Source of the DNA: a marine gamma proteobacterium HTCC2080
GTDB lineage: Bacteria; Pseudomonadota; Gammaproteobacteria; Pseudomonadales; Halieaceae
Assembly: GCA_000169115.1 (NCBI GenBank)
Contig: AAVV01000005.1
Location: forward strand, 214,498 to 278,497
Reading direction: 5' to 3'
DNA: 64,000 nt
A program made the translations under genes and the position numbers. Below are positions 17,258 through 26,267 of the stretch, piece after piece; within the stretch, counting starts at the first letter, position 1, and each line of letters begins with the position of its first letter. The notes under the pieces were generated by a model. The model saw nothing but the letters and a program-made list of their open reading frames with translations. It did no database searches and was not told where the DNA came from.

Positions 17258-17271
17258 ACGTCACGTGACGT
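17258..17271. promoter_or_regulatory. Perfect palindrome, candidate TetR operator
   Basis: ACGTCACGTGACGT is identical to its reverse complement over 14 bp. It lies in the gap between the divergent TetR and P450 genes, 35 bp before the regulator start and about 185 bp before the P450 start. Position, length and symmetry fit the operator of a self-regulating TetR protein. Confidence 0.5.
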
Positions 17272-17456
17272 ATGCATAGTAATACTGGACGTTTTAAAAA
17301 AACAATGTTTTCCTACACACAAACGGACGACGTGCTGTTGCTTGCTTAAGGGGAACATCGAGGTCTCACATCAGAGGCAAGGGCTGCGTAGTAGTAATGA
17401 AAATGATAGCTGCTTTAGTACTGCAGGAATTTTTTTGTTAGGTGCTGAAGCGGCAA

Positions 17457-18746
17457 ATGGAGATGACCACAGATATGGAAAATATGGAAGCGAGCTGTCC
17501 CTTCACACACCTTCTGGATCTTGACGCGTACAGTCAGGGCATGCCCTATCAGGCACTTGCCGACATCCGTCAGCAGGGGAGTTTTGTACGTTTCGATGAC
17601 CCCATGACAGGTATTCCTTATTGGGCTGCAGTTAAGCGAGATGCCCTGGATTTTGTTTCCCAGAACCCCGCTCTATTTTCATCGCAAATTGAAGGCCCTT
17701 TTCCAATGGAGCCTGAATCTGAGATGCAGCGAGAAACGATGCAGGTCATGTTGGACAATGCATTTATTGCCATGGACCCTCCCAAGCACAGGGCTCATCG
17801 CCGTGTGGTTCGTGATGCTTTTACGCCTCGGGCAGTGTCCGCGATGGAGCCTTGGTTGCGAGAGCAAGCTAAAGCAATTGTCGACCGAGTGGCCGCCGCA
17901 GGATCTTGTGAGTTTGTCGAGGAAGTTGCAGCGGAATTACCCTTAATTGCTGTTTTAGAGCTGATGGGTGTTCCTCAGGAAGACAGAAAGCAGTTTTTTG
18001 AATGGACCAACATTATGGCCTTCGGCGATGATCCTGATATTTCTACGGGGCCAGAAGAGGCTAATGCTGTTTCTTTTGAGGTGATTCTCTATGCGATGGA
18101 GTTGGCGAAAAAGCAGCGCAAGGGCTTTACCGGTCCTGTTATTCAGGCCTTGTTGGAGGGTGAAGTCGACGGCGAGCCTATCAGCGATGAAATGTTCGCC
18201 TGGGTCTTTATTCTGCTTATGGTGGGTGGCAACGAAAGCACCCGCACTGCGACCGCTCACGGCATGCGGCTGTTGATGGAGAACCCGGATCAGCTGCAAC
18301 ATCTTGTTGATCACCCTGAGGATATACCTGACGCTATTGAAGAGATGCTGCGTTACAACACGGCGTTCATCGCGATGCGTCGAACAGCAACACAAGATAT
18401 CGAGTGGAACGGTTATTCTTTTAAGCGCGGTGAGAAAATCGTGATGCATTATCACGCGGTTAACCACGATGAAGAGGTGTTTGGTGACGATGCTATGCGT
18501 TTCGATATACATCGTAAAAAGCGGATGCCAACGCTAAACCAGGAGCTACGTTCCTTTGGTATTGGTGAGCACTTTTGTTTGGGCATGAATTTAGCGCGGC
18601 TTGAGATGCGGATCATGTTTGAGGAGGTGATCCCTAGGCTGCGTGATATGACCTTTAACGGTGAGGTCACTTATATGCGCTCATTTATGATTAGCACGAT
18701 TAAATCGATGCCAGTAGTTTTTACACCAGAAGCCTCCGAGGGCTGA
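17457..18746 (+). CDS. Cytochrome P450
   Basis: This soluble bacterial cytochrome P450 is about 429 aa. The I-helix oxygen-activation motif is GGNEST (257-262), the K-helix ExxR is Glu296-Arg299, and the heme loop FGIGEHFCLG places the thiolate at Cys374. The GGNEST-R pattern is shared with the CYP125/CYP142/CYP153 group, whose members hydroxylate the end of steroid side chains or alkanes. Electrons must come from a ferredoxin and reductase not encoded beside it. The start is uncertain: a GTG at 17442 and ATGs at 17457, 17463 and 17475 are in frame, and I prefer 17457 with AGGTG upstream. It leads the operon running to 25253, opposite the TetR gene. Confidence 0.9.
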   Translation: MEMTTDMENMEASCPFTHLLDLDAYSQGMPYQALADIRQQGSFVRFDDPMTGIPYWAAVKRDALDFVSQNPALFSSQIEGPFPMEPESEMQRETMQVMLDNAFIAMDPPKHRAHRRVVRDAFTPRAVSAMEPWLREQAKAIVDRVAAAGSCEFVEEVAAELPLIAVLELMGVPQEDRKQFFEWTNIMAFGDDPDISTGPEEANAVSFEVILYAMELAKKQRKGFTGPVIQALLEGEVDGEPISDEMFAWVFILLMVGGNESTRTATAHGMRLLMENPDQLQHLVDHPEDIPDAIEEMLRYNTAFIAMRRTATQDIEWNGYSFKRGEKIVMHYHAVNHDEEVFGDDAMRFDIHRKKRMPTLNQELRSFGIGEHFCLGMNLARLEMRIMFEEVIPRLRDMTFNGEVTYMRSFMISTIKSMPVVFTPEASEG

Positions 18747-18778
18747 GCACAACGATTTTGAGGTCTTAGGGAGTTTCA

Positions 18779-19549
18779 ATGTCTTTTAGGGGTCAGGTTG
18801 CAGTAATTACCGGTGGCGGCAGCGGTATGGGGCAGGCATGGGCGCGTCGCCTTGCTGAGGATGGCGCAACGGTTGCCATTTTAGATGTCAATGAAGCCGG
18901 TATGGCTGAAACCGCTGCATCCGCCTCAAATATCAAACCTTACGTATTAGATATTACAGATGCTGATGCGGTTGCCAGTGTGTTTGCCGATATTGAAGCC
19001 AGTCTCGGCCCAGTAGATCGAGTAGCCAATGCCGCCGCAATCATGCCATTTGGCCGTTTGCTCGAGGAGGACCCCAAGCTAACGACGCGAGTTATGACGA
19101 TAAACTATGGTGGTCTCGTTAACGTAGCCACGGCGGCTTTGCCCAGAATGATTGAGCGAGGGAGCGGCGACTTTGTCAGCTTTTCCTCGATGACCGGTAT
19201 CGTGCCGGGGCTTCTCATGGGTGCTTATGCCTCAAGTAAAGCGGCAGTTCAGTTTTATACTGAAATCCTTTATCACGAAAATCGTAATAGCGGGCTGCGT
19301 TTTTGTTGCGTCTGCCCGCCTGCGGTAAAGACCGCGCTTTGGCAGCAAGCCGAGGCAACTGTTGTACCCAAGTTGCCCTCTAAAGGGGAGACCCTGATGC
19401 CGGACGTGGTTATTGATGAGATCGAACGCTGCCTTGATAAGGGAAAGCTTTTTTCCTACCCCGGCAAGCAAACCCAACTAGGCGTGGTGATGCGGCGATT
19501 ATTTCCGCAGTTAATTTGGCGCGTGTCTCACGATGCTGAGGGTTTCTAA
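18779..19549 (+). CDS. SDR oxidoreductase
   Basis: This is a classical short-chain dehydrogenase/reductase, 256 aa: TGGGSGMG (11-18), Ser137, Tyr150 and Lys154. Asp36 in the loop after the second strand suggests NAD(H). The C-terminal part (LPSKGETLMPDVVIDEIERC and a basic tail ending in the RRLFPQLIWR region) resembles SDRs that sit at membranes with lipid substrates. It is located 32 bases after the P450, so oxidation of the alcohol made by that enzyme is a reasonable inference. Confidence 0.85.
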   Translation: MSFRGQVAVITGGGSGMGQAWARRLAEDGATVAILDVNEAGMAETAASASNIKPYVLDITDADAVASVFADIEASLGPVDRVANAAAIMPFGRLLEEDPKLTTRVMTINYGGLVNVATAALPRMIERGSGDFVSFSSMTGIVPGLLMGAYASSKAAVQFYTEILYHENRNSGLRFCCVCPPAVKTALWQQAEATVVPKLPSKGETLMPDVVIDEIERCLDKGKLFSYPGKQTQLGVVMRRLFPQLIWRVSHDAEGF

Positions 19550-19600
19550 ACGTGGCTCAGAACCACAGCTAATGCGCTGATTTTTACCGGGAGTTACGAT

Positions 19601-20401
19601 TTGTTGTTACACACCCAAAGTCTGCCCCGTCAAATTCGGCTTGAGGGAGCGCATAATTTTAGAGACCTCGGGGGCTACCCTCTTAGTTGTGGAGGTTCCT
19701 TCATCTCAGGGCAGATTTATCGCTCTGATCATTTGGGACGCCTGACCGGTGCTGACCGAGCAAAGTTATCCGAGTTGGGCGTGGCTACCGTAGTCGATTT
19801 GCGTCGAGCCAGTGAGCGAGAGGAAAACCCTGATCTTCTGATGGGTACCGGCATCAATGAAGTTTGGCTGCCGGTAGAAGCCGAGGGTGCGGATGTGATT
19901 AATATTCGCCATGAGGTTGAGGCGGGTCGAGTTGATGCGCAAGCAGCGAGAGAATTTCTCATTGAAGCTAATCGATTGTTTGTGACCCGTTTTGCTGAGG
20001 TCTATAGCAAGTTCTTGCATCTGCTGTTAAAGCCTCTAAGTTTACCCTTGGTATTCCACTGCTCAGCGGGAAAAGACCGCGCCGGCTATGCCGCTGCGCT
20101 AACGCTCCTGGCTGCCGGCGCTTCGAAACATGATGTCATGACAGACTATCTGGCGACCAATCGTTGCAACGAGAAATACCGTCGCGCACTGACGGCAGCT
20201 ATCCCTGAAGACGATGGGGCTGAGGCAAAACGCCTGGCCCTAGATGTTTTAATGCAGGTTGAGGAACGCTACCTAGCTGCGGCCTTTAGTGAGATAGATG
20301 CAGGTTATCGGGACGCGAGCGACTACATGAGTCGAGCTTTAGCTTTTGACGCCGATAAGCAAGCAAGCCTCAAGGCACTGTTGACCGACGCTAGCACCTG
20401 A
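19601..20401 (+). CDS. Tyrosine/lipid phosphatase, PtpB-like
   Basis: This 266-aa phosphatase carries the signature loop HCSAGKDRAG, with nucleophile Cys154 and Arg160. Lys158 and Asp159 in the loop are the hallmark of the PtpB/LipA-like group, which has activity on phospho-Tyr, phospho-Ser and phosphoinositides. The N-terminal GAHNFRDLGGY motif is typical of the same group. Translation probably begins at a TTG (19601), with GGGAG seven bases before it. A phosphatase is unexpected in a steroid operon; it may act on a phosphorylated lipid or on a regulator. Its position between an SDR and a flavoenzyme on the same strand argues that it is part of the operon. Confidence 0.85.
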   Translation: MLLHTQSLPRQIRLEGAHNFRDLGGYPLSCGGSFISGQIYRSDHLGRLTGADRAKLSELGVATVVDLRRASEREENPDLLMGTGINEVWLPVEAEGADVINIRHEVEAGRVDAQAAREFLIEANRLFVTRFAEVYSKFLHLLLKPLSLPLVFHCSAGKDRAGYAAALTLLAAGASKHDVMTDYLATNRCNEKYRRALTAAIPEDDGAEAKRLALDVLMQVEERYLAAAFSEIDAGYRDASDYMSRALAFDADKQASLKALLTDAST

Positions 20402-20551
20402 AGCATCTCCCGGTGGTATGTATGGTAAGTGATCCCTGAGTATCGCTGTGACGTCTCAAAAGCTCCGACTCGCTATCGATTACCTGCAAAGGGACGATAT
20501 TCCGCGCCAGTCCTGTGGCTATACTAGAGCGTCAAATTACCGGGAGAGATT

Positions 20552-21793
20552 GTGGAACAGTCTATGCTCGCAAGAGCCTATACACCGCTGCAGGTGGGTC
20601 CAGTAACCTTACCCAACCGTTTCATTAAAGCCGGCGCCAACGAAAACATGTCGCTGCGAGGCATGCCGACCCGTGCCATGCTGAAACACCATGAAAGTAT
20701 GGCGGCCGGGGGCGTGGGTATGACGACCATGGCTTACCTATCAGTGAACAAGGTAGGACGCACGCTACCGGAGCAAATTTGGTTACACGACGGTGTGCTT
20801 GATGAACTGCGAGCGGTAACCGATGCTGTGCACGCCAAGGGAGGCAAGATTGCTGCTCAAATTACGCACGGTGGGTCCTTCGTAACCGGCGTCTTTGTGC
20901 CTAAGCGTCTGCAAAGTTCTGTGTCGGGCTTTAATCCTGCGGGTCTTCTTCGGGGCAATGTCCTGCGGCGGGGGATGACTGAGGACGATATGCAGAACAT
21001 GGTAGATGACTTTGTTACTGCGGCTGAGCACTGCGTGAGTGCGGGGTTCGACGCAGTTGAGATTCATATGGGCCATGGTTACCTGCTAAACCAGTTTTTA
21101 TCGCCCATGGACAACAAGCGCAAAGATGCCTACGGCGGCAGTGCCGAGAACCGCGCGCGTTTTCCTACAAGAGTTCTGGCGGCAGTCAAGCAGCGTGTGG
21201 GGCAGGATATTGCGGTGCTGGCTAAGATTAATGTCTCTGACGGAAGACGTCGGGGAGCTAACGTAGAGGATGCGATCGTCACTGCCAAATTGCTTGAGGC
21301 AGCGGGTGCTGACATGCTGGTATTGTCAGGGGGTCGCAACGTAGAGTCGGGCTGGTTCATGTTTGGCAGCAATATGAATCTTGAGGCTATGTATCGCGTT
21401 CTGGGTAAGTGGTCTCTCAGTGGAATGGCTATCGGTGCCACGGCTAAGTCGGCACCTTCTATCGATTTTCGAGAGCTGTATTTTTGGGAGTACTCGAAAA
21501 AAATTCGAGAGGCGGTATCCCTGCCATTGGCGTATCTCGGCGGTGTGAAGTCAGCTGATAACGTGGCGCAGTGCATGGCGGCGGATTTTGAAGCTGTGGC
21601 ACTCGCACGCGCGCTGCTCAGAGAGCCTGACTTAGTCAATAAGTGGCAAGTGCATCCCGAGGAACCATCGCTGTGCGACAACTGTAATAGTTGCGTGGCG
21701 TACATCTATCATCCAGCCGGAACTTGGTGCATACATCGACCAGCAAATGTGTTGGAAGATAATCAGCTGCTTGCTTCTTCTGGGGGTGCCTGA
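20552..21793 (+). CDS. OYE-family NADH:flavin oxidoreductase with FeS motif
   Basis: This is a 413-aa FMN enzyme of the old-yellow-enzyme/dienoyl-CoA reductase type. The barrel motifs are RFIKAGANENMS, QITHGGSF, the canonical active-site HMGHGYLLNQF and YGGSAENR. The C-terminus has CDNCNSCVAYIYHPAGTWC, a Cys set that probably binds a 4Fe-4S cluster, as in 2,4-dienoyl-CoA reductase and the bile-acid enzymes BaiCD and BaiH. Unlike those it stops there and lacks the second FAD/NAD domain. It would reduce or oxidise a conjugated C=C, for instance in a 4-ene-3-ketosteroid. The start is a GTG with GGGAGA upstream. An unexplained 150-bp gap separates it from the phosphatase. Confidence 0.85.
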   Translation: MEQSMLARAYTPLQVGPVTLPNRFIKAGANENMSLRGMPTRAMLKHHESMAAGGVGMTTMAYLSVNKVGRTLPEQIWLHDGVLDELRAVTDAVHAKGGKIAAQITHGGSFVTGVFVPKRLQSSVSGFNPAGLLRGNVLRRGMTEDDMQNMVDDFVTAAEHCVSAGFDAVEIHMGHGYLLNQFLSPMDNKRKDAYGGSAENRARFPTRVLAAVKQRVGQDIAVLAKINVSDGRRRGANVEDAIVTAKLLEAAGADMLVLSGGRNVESGWFMFGSNMNLEAMYRVLGKWSLSGMAIGATAKSAPSIDFRELYFWEYSKKIREAVSLPLAYLGGVKSADNVAQCMAADFEAVALARALLREPDLVNKWQVHPEEPSLCDNCNSCVAYIYHPAGTWCIHRPANVLEDNQLLASSGGA

Positions 21794-21796
21794 GCG

Positions 21797-22231
21797 ATGC
21801 TGACCCTAAAGTTTGTTCGCAGTATAAAGGCCACTCCATCTGCGGCTTGGCAGGTGATCGTGGACTTTCCCGCCTACAACGAATGGAACCCCTTCATCAC
21901 CGAGTGCATGGCGGAGCTGCAGCCTGGGGCCCCCATTGTTATGCAGGTAAACATGGGTCCATTCGAGCTTGAGCAGACCGAGCAGGTGACTCAAGTTGAG
22001 CATGAAAAATTGTTTGAATACCGTATGCGACCCGTAGGTCGTTGGCTTTATAGCAAGCGACAGCATCGGCTTGAAGTTCTAGGCGCAGGGGAGTGCCGTT
22101 ACACCTCCTATTTTGAATTGCGAGGCTGGCTATCACCTATTGTGACGCTCTTTATGGGGTTGTTTCTGTGGCGGGGTTTTCGTCGAATGACCAATGCAGT
22201 GAAAACCCGCGCCGAGACACTATCCCCCTGA
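21797..22231 (+). CDS. SRPBCC family protein
   Basis: This is a 144-aa SRPBCC-fold protein starting three bases after the flavoenzyme stop. The pattern SAAWQVIVDFPAYNEWNPF is shared with the protein at 7962. The C-terminal stretch (IVTLFMGLFLWRGFRRM) is strongly hydrophobic and could be a membrane contact or the long C-terminal helix of the fold. A ligand-carrier or cyclase function for a hydrophobic intermediate is inferred from tight coupling to the OYE-like gene. Confidence 0.8.
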   Translation: MLTLKFVRSIKATPSAAWQVIVDFPAYNEWNPFITECMAELQPGAPIVMQVNMGPFELEQTEQVTQVEHEKLFEYRMRPVGRWLYSKRQHRLEVLGAGECRYTSYFELRGWLSPIVTLFMGLFLWRGFRRMTNAVKTRAETLSP

Positions 22232-22443
22232 TATTTAACGCGCTTGATTGCCGAGGCCTCCGACGAACGCTAAATGTTTTTGTCGGGTGCCAAAACGTTG
22301 TCGATGCCGATAATTTAAGCCCAGTGCCTAGTGTACTGTTGCGTTATGGTCGCGAGCGTTTTGGGTGCAAGCCAAAGGCGGGGTTAATAGGGCCCGTCTG
22401 TTGAGATTAGGGTGATTGGCAGTTTTCATGATGGGAGGATGCT

Positions 22444-23319
22444 ATGAAGAGTAATGCACCAGTGGCACTAGTCACCGGAGCGAGCCGAGGCGCGGGAGCT
22501 GGAGTGGCTCGTGCGCTTGGACAGCACGGGTACACGGTCTACATTACGGGTCGCTCTGAGGTGGTTGGAGCCGCAAAAGCATGGGATGGCTCATTACTGC
22601 CCGGAACCATTCATGATACGGCCCAGGCTGTTACTGATGCGGGAGGCCGAGGCGTTGCCCTTTGTTGTGATCATGCCGATGATGCAGCTGTAGCGGAAGT
22701 GTTCGCGCAAATTCAGCGCGACGCCGGCCGCCTAGATGTCTTATTTAATAATGCGACATACATGCATCCTGAGCTGATTACGCCCAAACCCTTCTGGGAA
22801 AAAAGCTTAGACGCAGCCGCCATTTTAGACGTCGGCTTGCGCTCTGCCTACGTCGCCAGCTGGCACGCTGCTCGCATTATGGTGGCCGCAAGAACAGGTT
22901 GGATTGTCTTCGGTTCATCTTTTGGCGCAAATTGTTATATGCACGGTCCGGGTTATGGCGCTCAGAAAGCCGGCCTGGATAAATTTGCTGCCGATATGCA
23001 GCACGACCTGAATGGAACCGGCGTTAACAGCGTGTCAATTTGGATGGGTCCTCTTAAAACTGAGCGAGCGCTGAAGGCTGCTGAAGTGCATCCCGAGCAA
23101 TATGAGGAAATAATGCAGGTGGCAGAGTCACCGGAATACACCGGGCATCTTATTCACGGCTTACGCAGTGGTCCCGACCAATCTTCTTATGCTGGGCAAA
23201 CGGTGGTCGGCGCAGAGCTGGGTGTCGCTTTGAAAATTTCTGATGCTGGTATCTACCCACCGTCGCACAGAGGCATGCTGGGGGGGCCTCCCGAGCGCTC
23301 AAAGGCAGTAATTTACTGA
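22444..23319 (+). CDS. SDR oxidoreductase
   Basis: This 291-aa short-chain dehydrogenase/reductase has TGASRGAG (11-18), Ser158/159, Tyr171 and Lys175. Compared with classical members it has an insertion after the second strand (residues 38-60), as in the SDR group with larger substrate pockets (DHRS1-like). Arg37 after the second strand points to NADP(H). The stop codon overlaps the start of the DUF3604 lipoprotein (TGATG at 23317-23321), so the two are probably co-translated. A 212-bp gap before it shows no clear terminator, so it may belong to the P450 operon. Confidence 0.84.
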   Translation: MKSNAPVALVTGASRGAGAGVARALGQHGYTVYITGRSEVVGAAKAWDGSLLPGTIHDTAQAVTDAGGRGVALCCDHADDAAVAEVFAQIQRDAGRLDVLFNNATYMHPELITPKPFWEKSLDAAAILDVGLRSAYVASWHAARIMVAARTGWIVFGSSFGANCYMHGPGYGAQKAGLDKFAADMQHDLNGTGVNSVSIWMGPLKTERALKAAEVHPEQYEEIMQVAESPEYTGHLIHGLRSGPDQSSYAGQTVVGAELGVALKISDAGIYPPSHRGMLGGPPERSKAVIY

Positions 23320-25253
23320 TGCAAGGGCTTGAGAATAATGTTCTCTGTGTGCCTGCCGATGCCATTAGGTGCAGGCGGGTGCCCGAGCTGTTACTGGTTG
23401 CGATGACCGTGATGTTGGTAACAGTTCTCGCGGCCTGTGACCCCATAGCAGACCCCTCTCTCTCGCCGATGGCAGGTTCCCCCGTCACTGAAATCCCTGA
23501 AGTCACTCCATTGATGCCTAGTCCGCTGCGCAACCTTTACTGGGGTGATCTACATATTCATACCGCTTTATCGAGCGATGCTTTTGCAATGGGGGTGCGT
23601 GCATTGCCGGAGGATGTTTACCGTTTCTCCCGGGGTCTGACGATTGATCATGGTGCTGGTTACCCTCTGACCATTCGCCGTCCATTGGACTTTGCCGCGG
23701 TTACAGATCATGCCGAATATATGGGTCAGGCGAGACTGGCAGGTCTTGATATTCCAACGACACGCCAGCCACTAGCCCAGCTGTTAGAGGAGGGTAGTAG
23801 GCTGGCCGTGACTCGTGCCTGGGTAGAGACGATGGCGCTTATGCATGGGAATGGGTTTCAGTTGACCCTTAGCGGCGTCGATGCCGCCATAAATACTGCA
23901 GCATGGAGAACCACTGTAGAGGCAGCCAACACCTATAACGATCCCGGCAAATTCACAGCATTCATCGGCTGGGAGTGGTCGGCCGATGGTGGCGACGTTA
24001 CGACGCATTTACACCGAAACGTCATCTACGGAAATAGTGCGGTACCCGATCTGCCCTTCAGCGCTATCGACGGATCTAAAGCAACAGACCTTTGGCGGTT
24101 TATGCGCAGTGAGCGTGCACAAGGGCGGTCAGTCATTGCTATTCCCCACAACGCTAACCTATCCCAGGGACTCATGTATCGAGTTGAGGACAGCGAGGGT
24201 CGGCTGCTAGTTGAGGCCGTACCTGACGACCGTTCTGATCTCGAACCGATTAGTGAAATTCTTCAGGTGAAGGGTGCTTCTGAAACACACCCGTTGTTAT
24301 CAAGTCTCGACGAGTTCGCAGGATTTGAGATTGCTAGCGCGGTGCCCGGCCAACAGGGCACCTTGGAAACGGTCAAAGGGTCTTATGCACGCGATGCCTT
24401 GCGACGTGGAATTTCACTGGCTCATAGAGACGGCTTCAATCCTTTTGTCTTCGGCGTGATCGGTGCAAGCGATAGTCACAATGCAAGTTCAGTCACAGAT
24501 GAGGATAACTACACGGGTAAGCTGCCAATGATGGATGGAAGCGCAGGTTTACGAACGGGTGAGGCCGGTCTGGGATTAGCCTATATGACGCCTGCGCGAA
24601 GTTGGGGTTCTGGAGGGCTGGCTGGGGTTTGGGCTGAGGAAAACACCCGCGAGGCACTTTTTTCTGCGCTGCAACGGCGTGAGACTTTTGCCACCTCAGG
24701 ACCACGTATTTCACTGCGCATGTTTGGTGGCTGGCAGCTTGATTCAGCGCTGCCTGTGTCGGCTAATGGTGTCGCGCTGGCTGACGCTGTCGGGGTGCCT
24801 ATGGGCTCAGCATTACCATCGCAGTCGGGATCAGGGGCGCCTCGGTTTGTCGTTTTTGCCGCGCAGGACCCGTTGGGAGCTCAGCTTGATCGTATTCAAA
24901 TTATTAAAGGTTGGGTTGACGAAAAGGGTGTGACCCACGAGAAGGTTATTGATGTGGCATGGTCTGGGGGGCGACATATTGACCCCGCCACCGGCCGATT
25001 GGACCCCGTTGGTAGCACGGTAAACACGGCGGCAAGCACCTACGAAAATACTATCGGTGCACCCTCGTTGGCAGCTTGGTGGCAGGATGACGACTTTAAC
25101 CCTGATCGCCCTGCCTTTTACTACCCAAGGGTTCTTGAGATCCCAACGCCGCGATGGTCCACCTACGATGCCCGAGATCTGGGTATAGAACCTATGGCTC
25201 CCGTCGCCATACAAGAGCGTGCCATCGGGTCTGCTATCTGGTTCGAGCCCTGA
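23319..25253 (+). CDS. DUF3604 (PHP-like) lipoprotein
   Basis: This is a 644-aa protein of the DUF3604 family. An N-terminal hydrophobic segment with RRVPELLLVAMTVMLVTVLAAC makes a lipoprotein signal (lipobox LAAC, Cys40 from the first ATG). The first start overlaps the previous gene; internal starts nearer the hydrophobic segment are possible. PHP-like metal motifs follow: GDLHIHTALSSD, AVTDHAEY, IPHNANLS and GASDSHNAS. The family is thought to hold metal-dependent hydrolases, but no reaction is established. It is exported and lipid-anchored, which fits processing of a steroid conjugate at the cell surface or in the periplasm; that is speculation. Confidence 0.82.
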   Translation: MQGLENNVLCVPADAIRCRRVPELLLVAMTVMLVTVLAACDPIADPSLSPMAGSPVTEIPEVTPLMPSPLRNLYWGDLHIHTALSSDAFAMGVRALPEDVYRFSRGLTIDHGAGYPLTIRRPLDFAAVTDHAEYMGQARLAGLDIPTTRQPLAQLLEEGSRLAVTRAWVETMALMHGNGFQLTLSGVDAAINTAAWRTTVEAANTYNDPGKFTAFIGWEWSADGGDVTTHLHRNVIYGNSAVPDLPFSAIDGSKATDLWRFMRSERAQGRSVIAIPHNANLSQGLMYRVEDSEGRLLVEAVPDDRSDLEPISEILQVKGASETHPLLSSLDEFAGFEIASAVPGQQGTLETVKGSYARDALRRGISLAHRDGFNPFVFGVIGASDSHNASSVTDEDNYTGKLPMMDGSAGLRTGEAGLGLAYMTPARSWGSGGLAGVWAEENTREALFSALQRRETFATSGPRISLRMFGGWQLDSALPVSANGVALADAVGVPMGSALPSQSGSGAPRFVVFAAQDPLGAQLDRIQIIKGWVDEKGVTHEKVIDVAWSGGRHIDPATGRLDPVGSTVNTAASTYENTIGAPSLAAWWQDDDFNPDRPAFYYPRVLEIPTPRWSTYDARDLGIEPMAPVAIQERAIGSAIWFEP

Positions 25254-25317
25254 TCAGATTTGTTAGGTATGCCATGGATGATGCTGAGGCTCGCAGACTA
25301 GCCTGAGGCATAAAGAT

Positions 25318-26118
25318 TTACAGCAGCTTCGGAAAGATGGCTTTACGCTCTGGCGGGTATTCATCGAAATTTTTACGAAACCAACGATGGGTATAAAGCG
25401 CCCGGGGAATCAAATTGCCTGCGGTCATTGCGAGCACAAAAACCGCCCCCAAATTCCAGGTCATGATGGCGAAGCCTGTGAAAGACAGAATTTCCCCGAG
25501 GTACTGTGGGCAGGTAACCCAGCGGAAAACACCGCCAAAAGGAATTTTGTAGCGCGGCTCATTGGGCGCGGGCGTTTTTGAGCGCAGATTACGCAGGATG
25601 TGGTCTGAGTGAATGTTCAGCCCGAAACCCGTCGCATAAACAATTAAGCCCAACACAAATCGAGGATCACTAAACCAGTCGAGTGTGTACTGATCGCCGT
25701 ACTCAGTCAGATACGCCGCGTTGAAATAACCGTGGAGAAACAGGGTGATCCAGCCTGCAATAATGACGTTGAAAGAAAAGCTTGCGGGTGTTCCCGGCTG
25801 TACCCGCATCAGCATTGGAGTAATGAGAGCGCGGTTACTGTAGTGCATCATCCATACCGCAAGAAAAAACAAAGGCACGGCTTCGTAGGCGTTAGTCCCC
25901 ATGAAGTAGACGACAGGAAAAACCATCAAGCCGGGAAGCTCCATAATAATCCAGCCCATACGAGAACCGAGCTTAATACCCTGTTTTTTACCTTTGAGTC
26001 CGAATCGGCCGCCATAGGCAGCGGTACCCACAAAGCTCGCGGCAAATACCAGCAGCGCGTAGGCAAAACCTATTAGAAGCAATGTGTCGTAAAGGGCATT
26101 ACCGGTGTACCAGGCCAT
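25318..26118 (-). CDS. Steroid 5-alpha-reductase family membrane protein
   Basis: This is a 266-aa integral membrane protein with about seven hydrophobic helices. The C-terminal signature HRWFRKNFDEYPPERKAIFPKLL matches 3-oxo-5-alpha-steroid 4-dehydrogenases (5-alpha-reductases). NIHSDHILRNLR and the CPQYLGEI segment are also characteristic of the fold. The start chosen is the ATG at 26118 with AAGAGA upstream, rather than the ORF start at 26178. It would reduce the 4,5 double bond of a 3-keto-4-ene steroid with NADPH, or run the equivalent step for a bacterial substrate. It diverges from a KstD-related flavoprotein, so reduction and re-oxidation of ring A are encoded back to back. Confidence 0.88.
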   Translation of the reverse strand: MAWYTGNALYDTLLLIGFAYALLVFAASFVGTAAYGGRFGLKGKKQGIKLGSRMGWIIMELPGLMVFPVVYFMGTNAYEAVPLFFLAVWMMHYSNRALITPMLMRVQPGTPASFSFNVIIAGWITLFLHGYFNAAYLTEYGDQYTLDWFSDPRFVLGLIVYATGFGLNIHSDHILRNLRSKTPAPNEPRYKIPFGGVFRWVTCPQYLGEILSFTGFAIMTWNLGAVFVLAMTAGNLIPRALYTHRWFRKNFDEYPPERKAIFPKLL

Positions 26119-26267
26119 GATGTTATCTCTTGGGGTTTGGATGGCCCGCAGAGTGGCGTGTGATTGGGCGGTGCGCAACCTTGCTCCATCGTCCGAACGG
26201 AGGCTGATCGCCTTTGATCAAGTCGCTAATGTGAAGCACCTCCAGTTGATTTGGCGAGCCTCTGCCT

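Noticed and set aside
25287..25304. AGGCT/AGCCT hairpin between the DUF3604 and 5-alpha-reductase genes as a terminator
   Set aside because: The stem has only five pairs and no T run on either strand.
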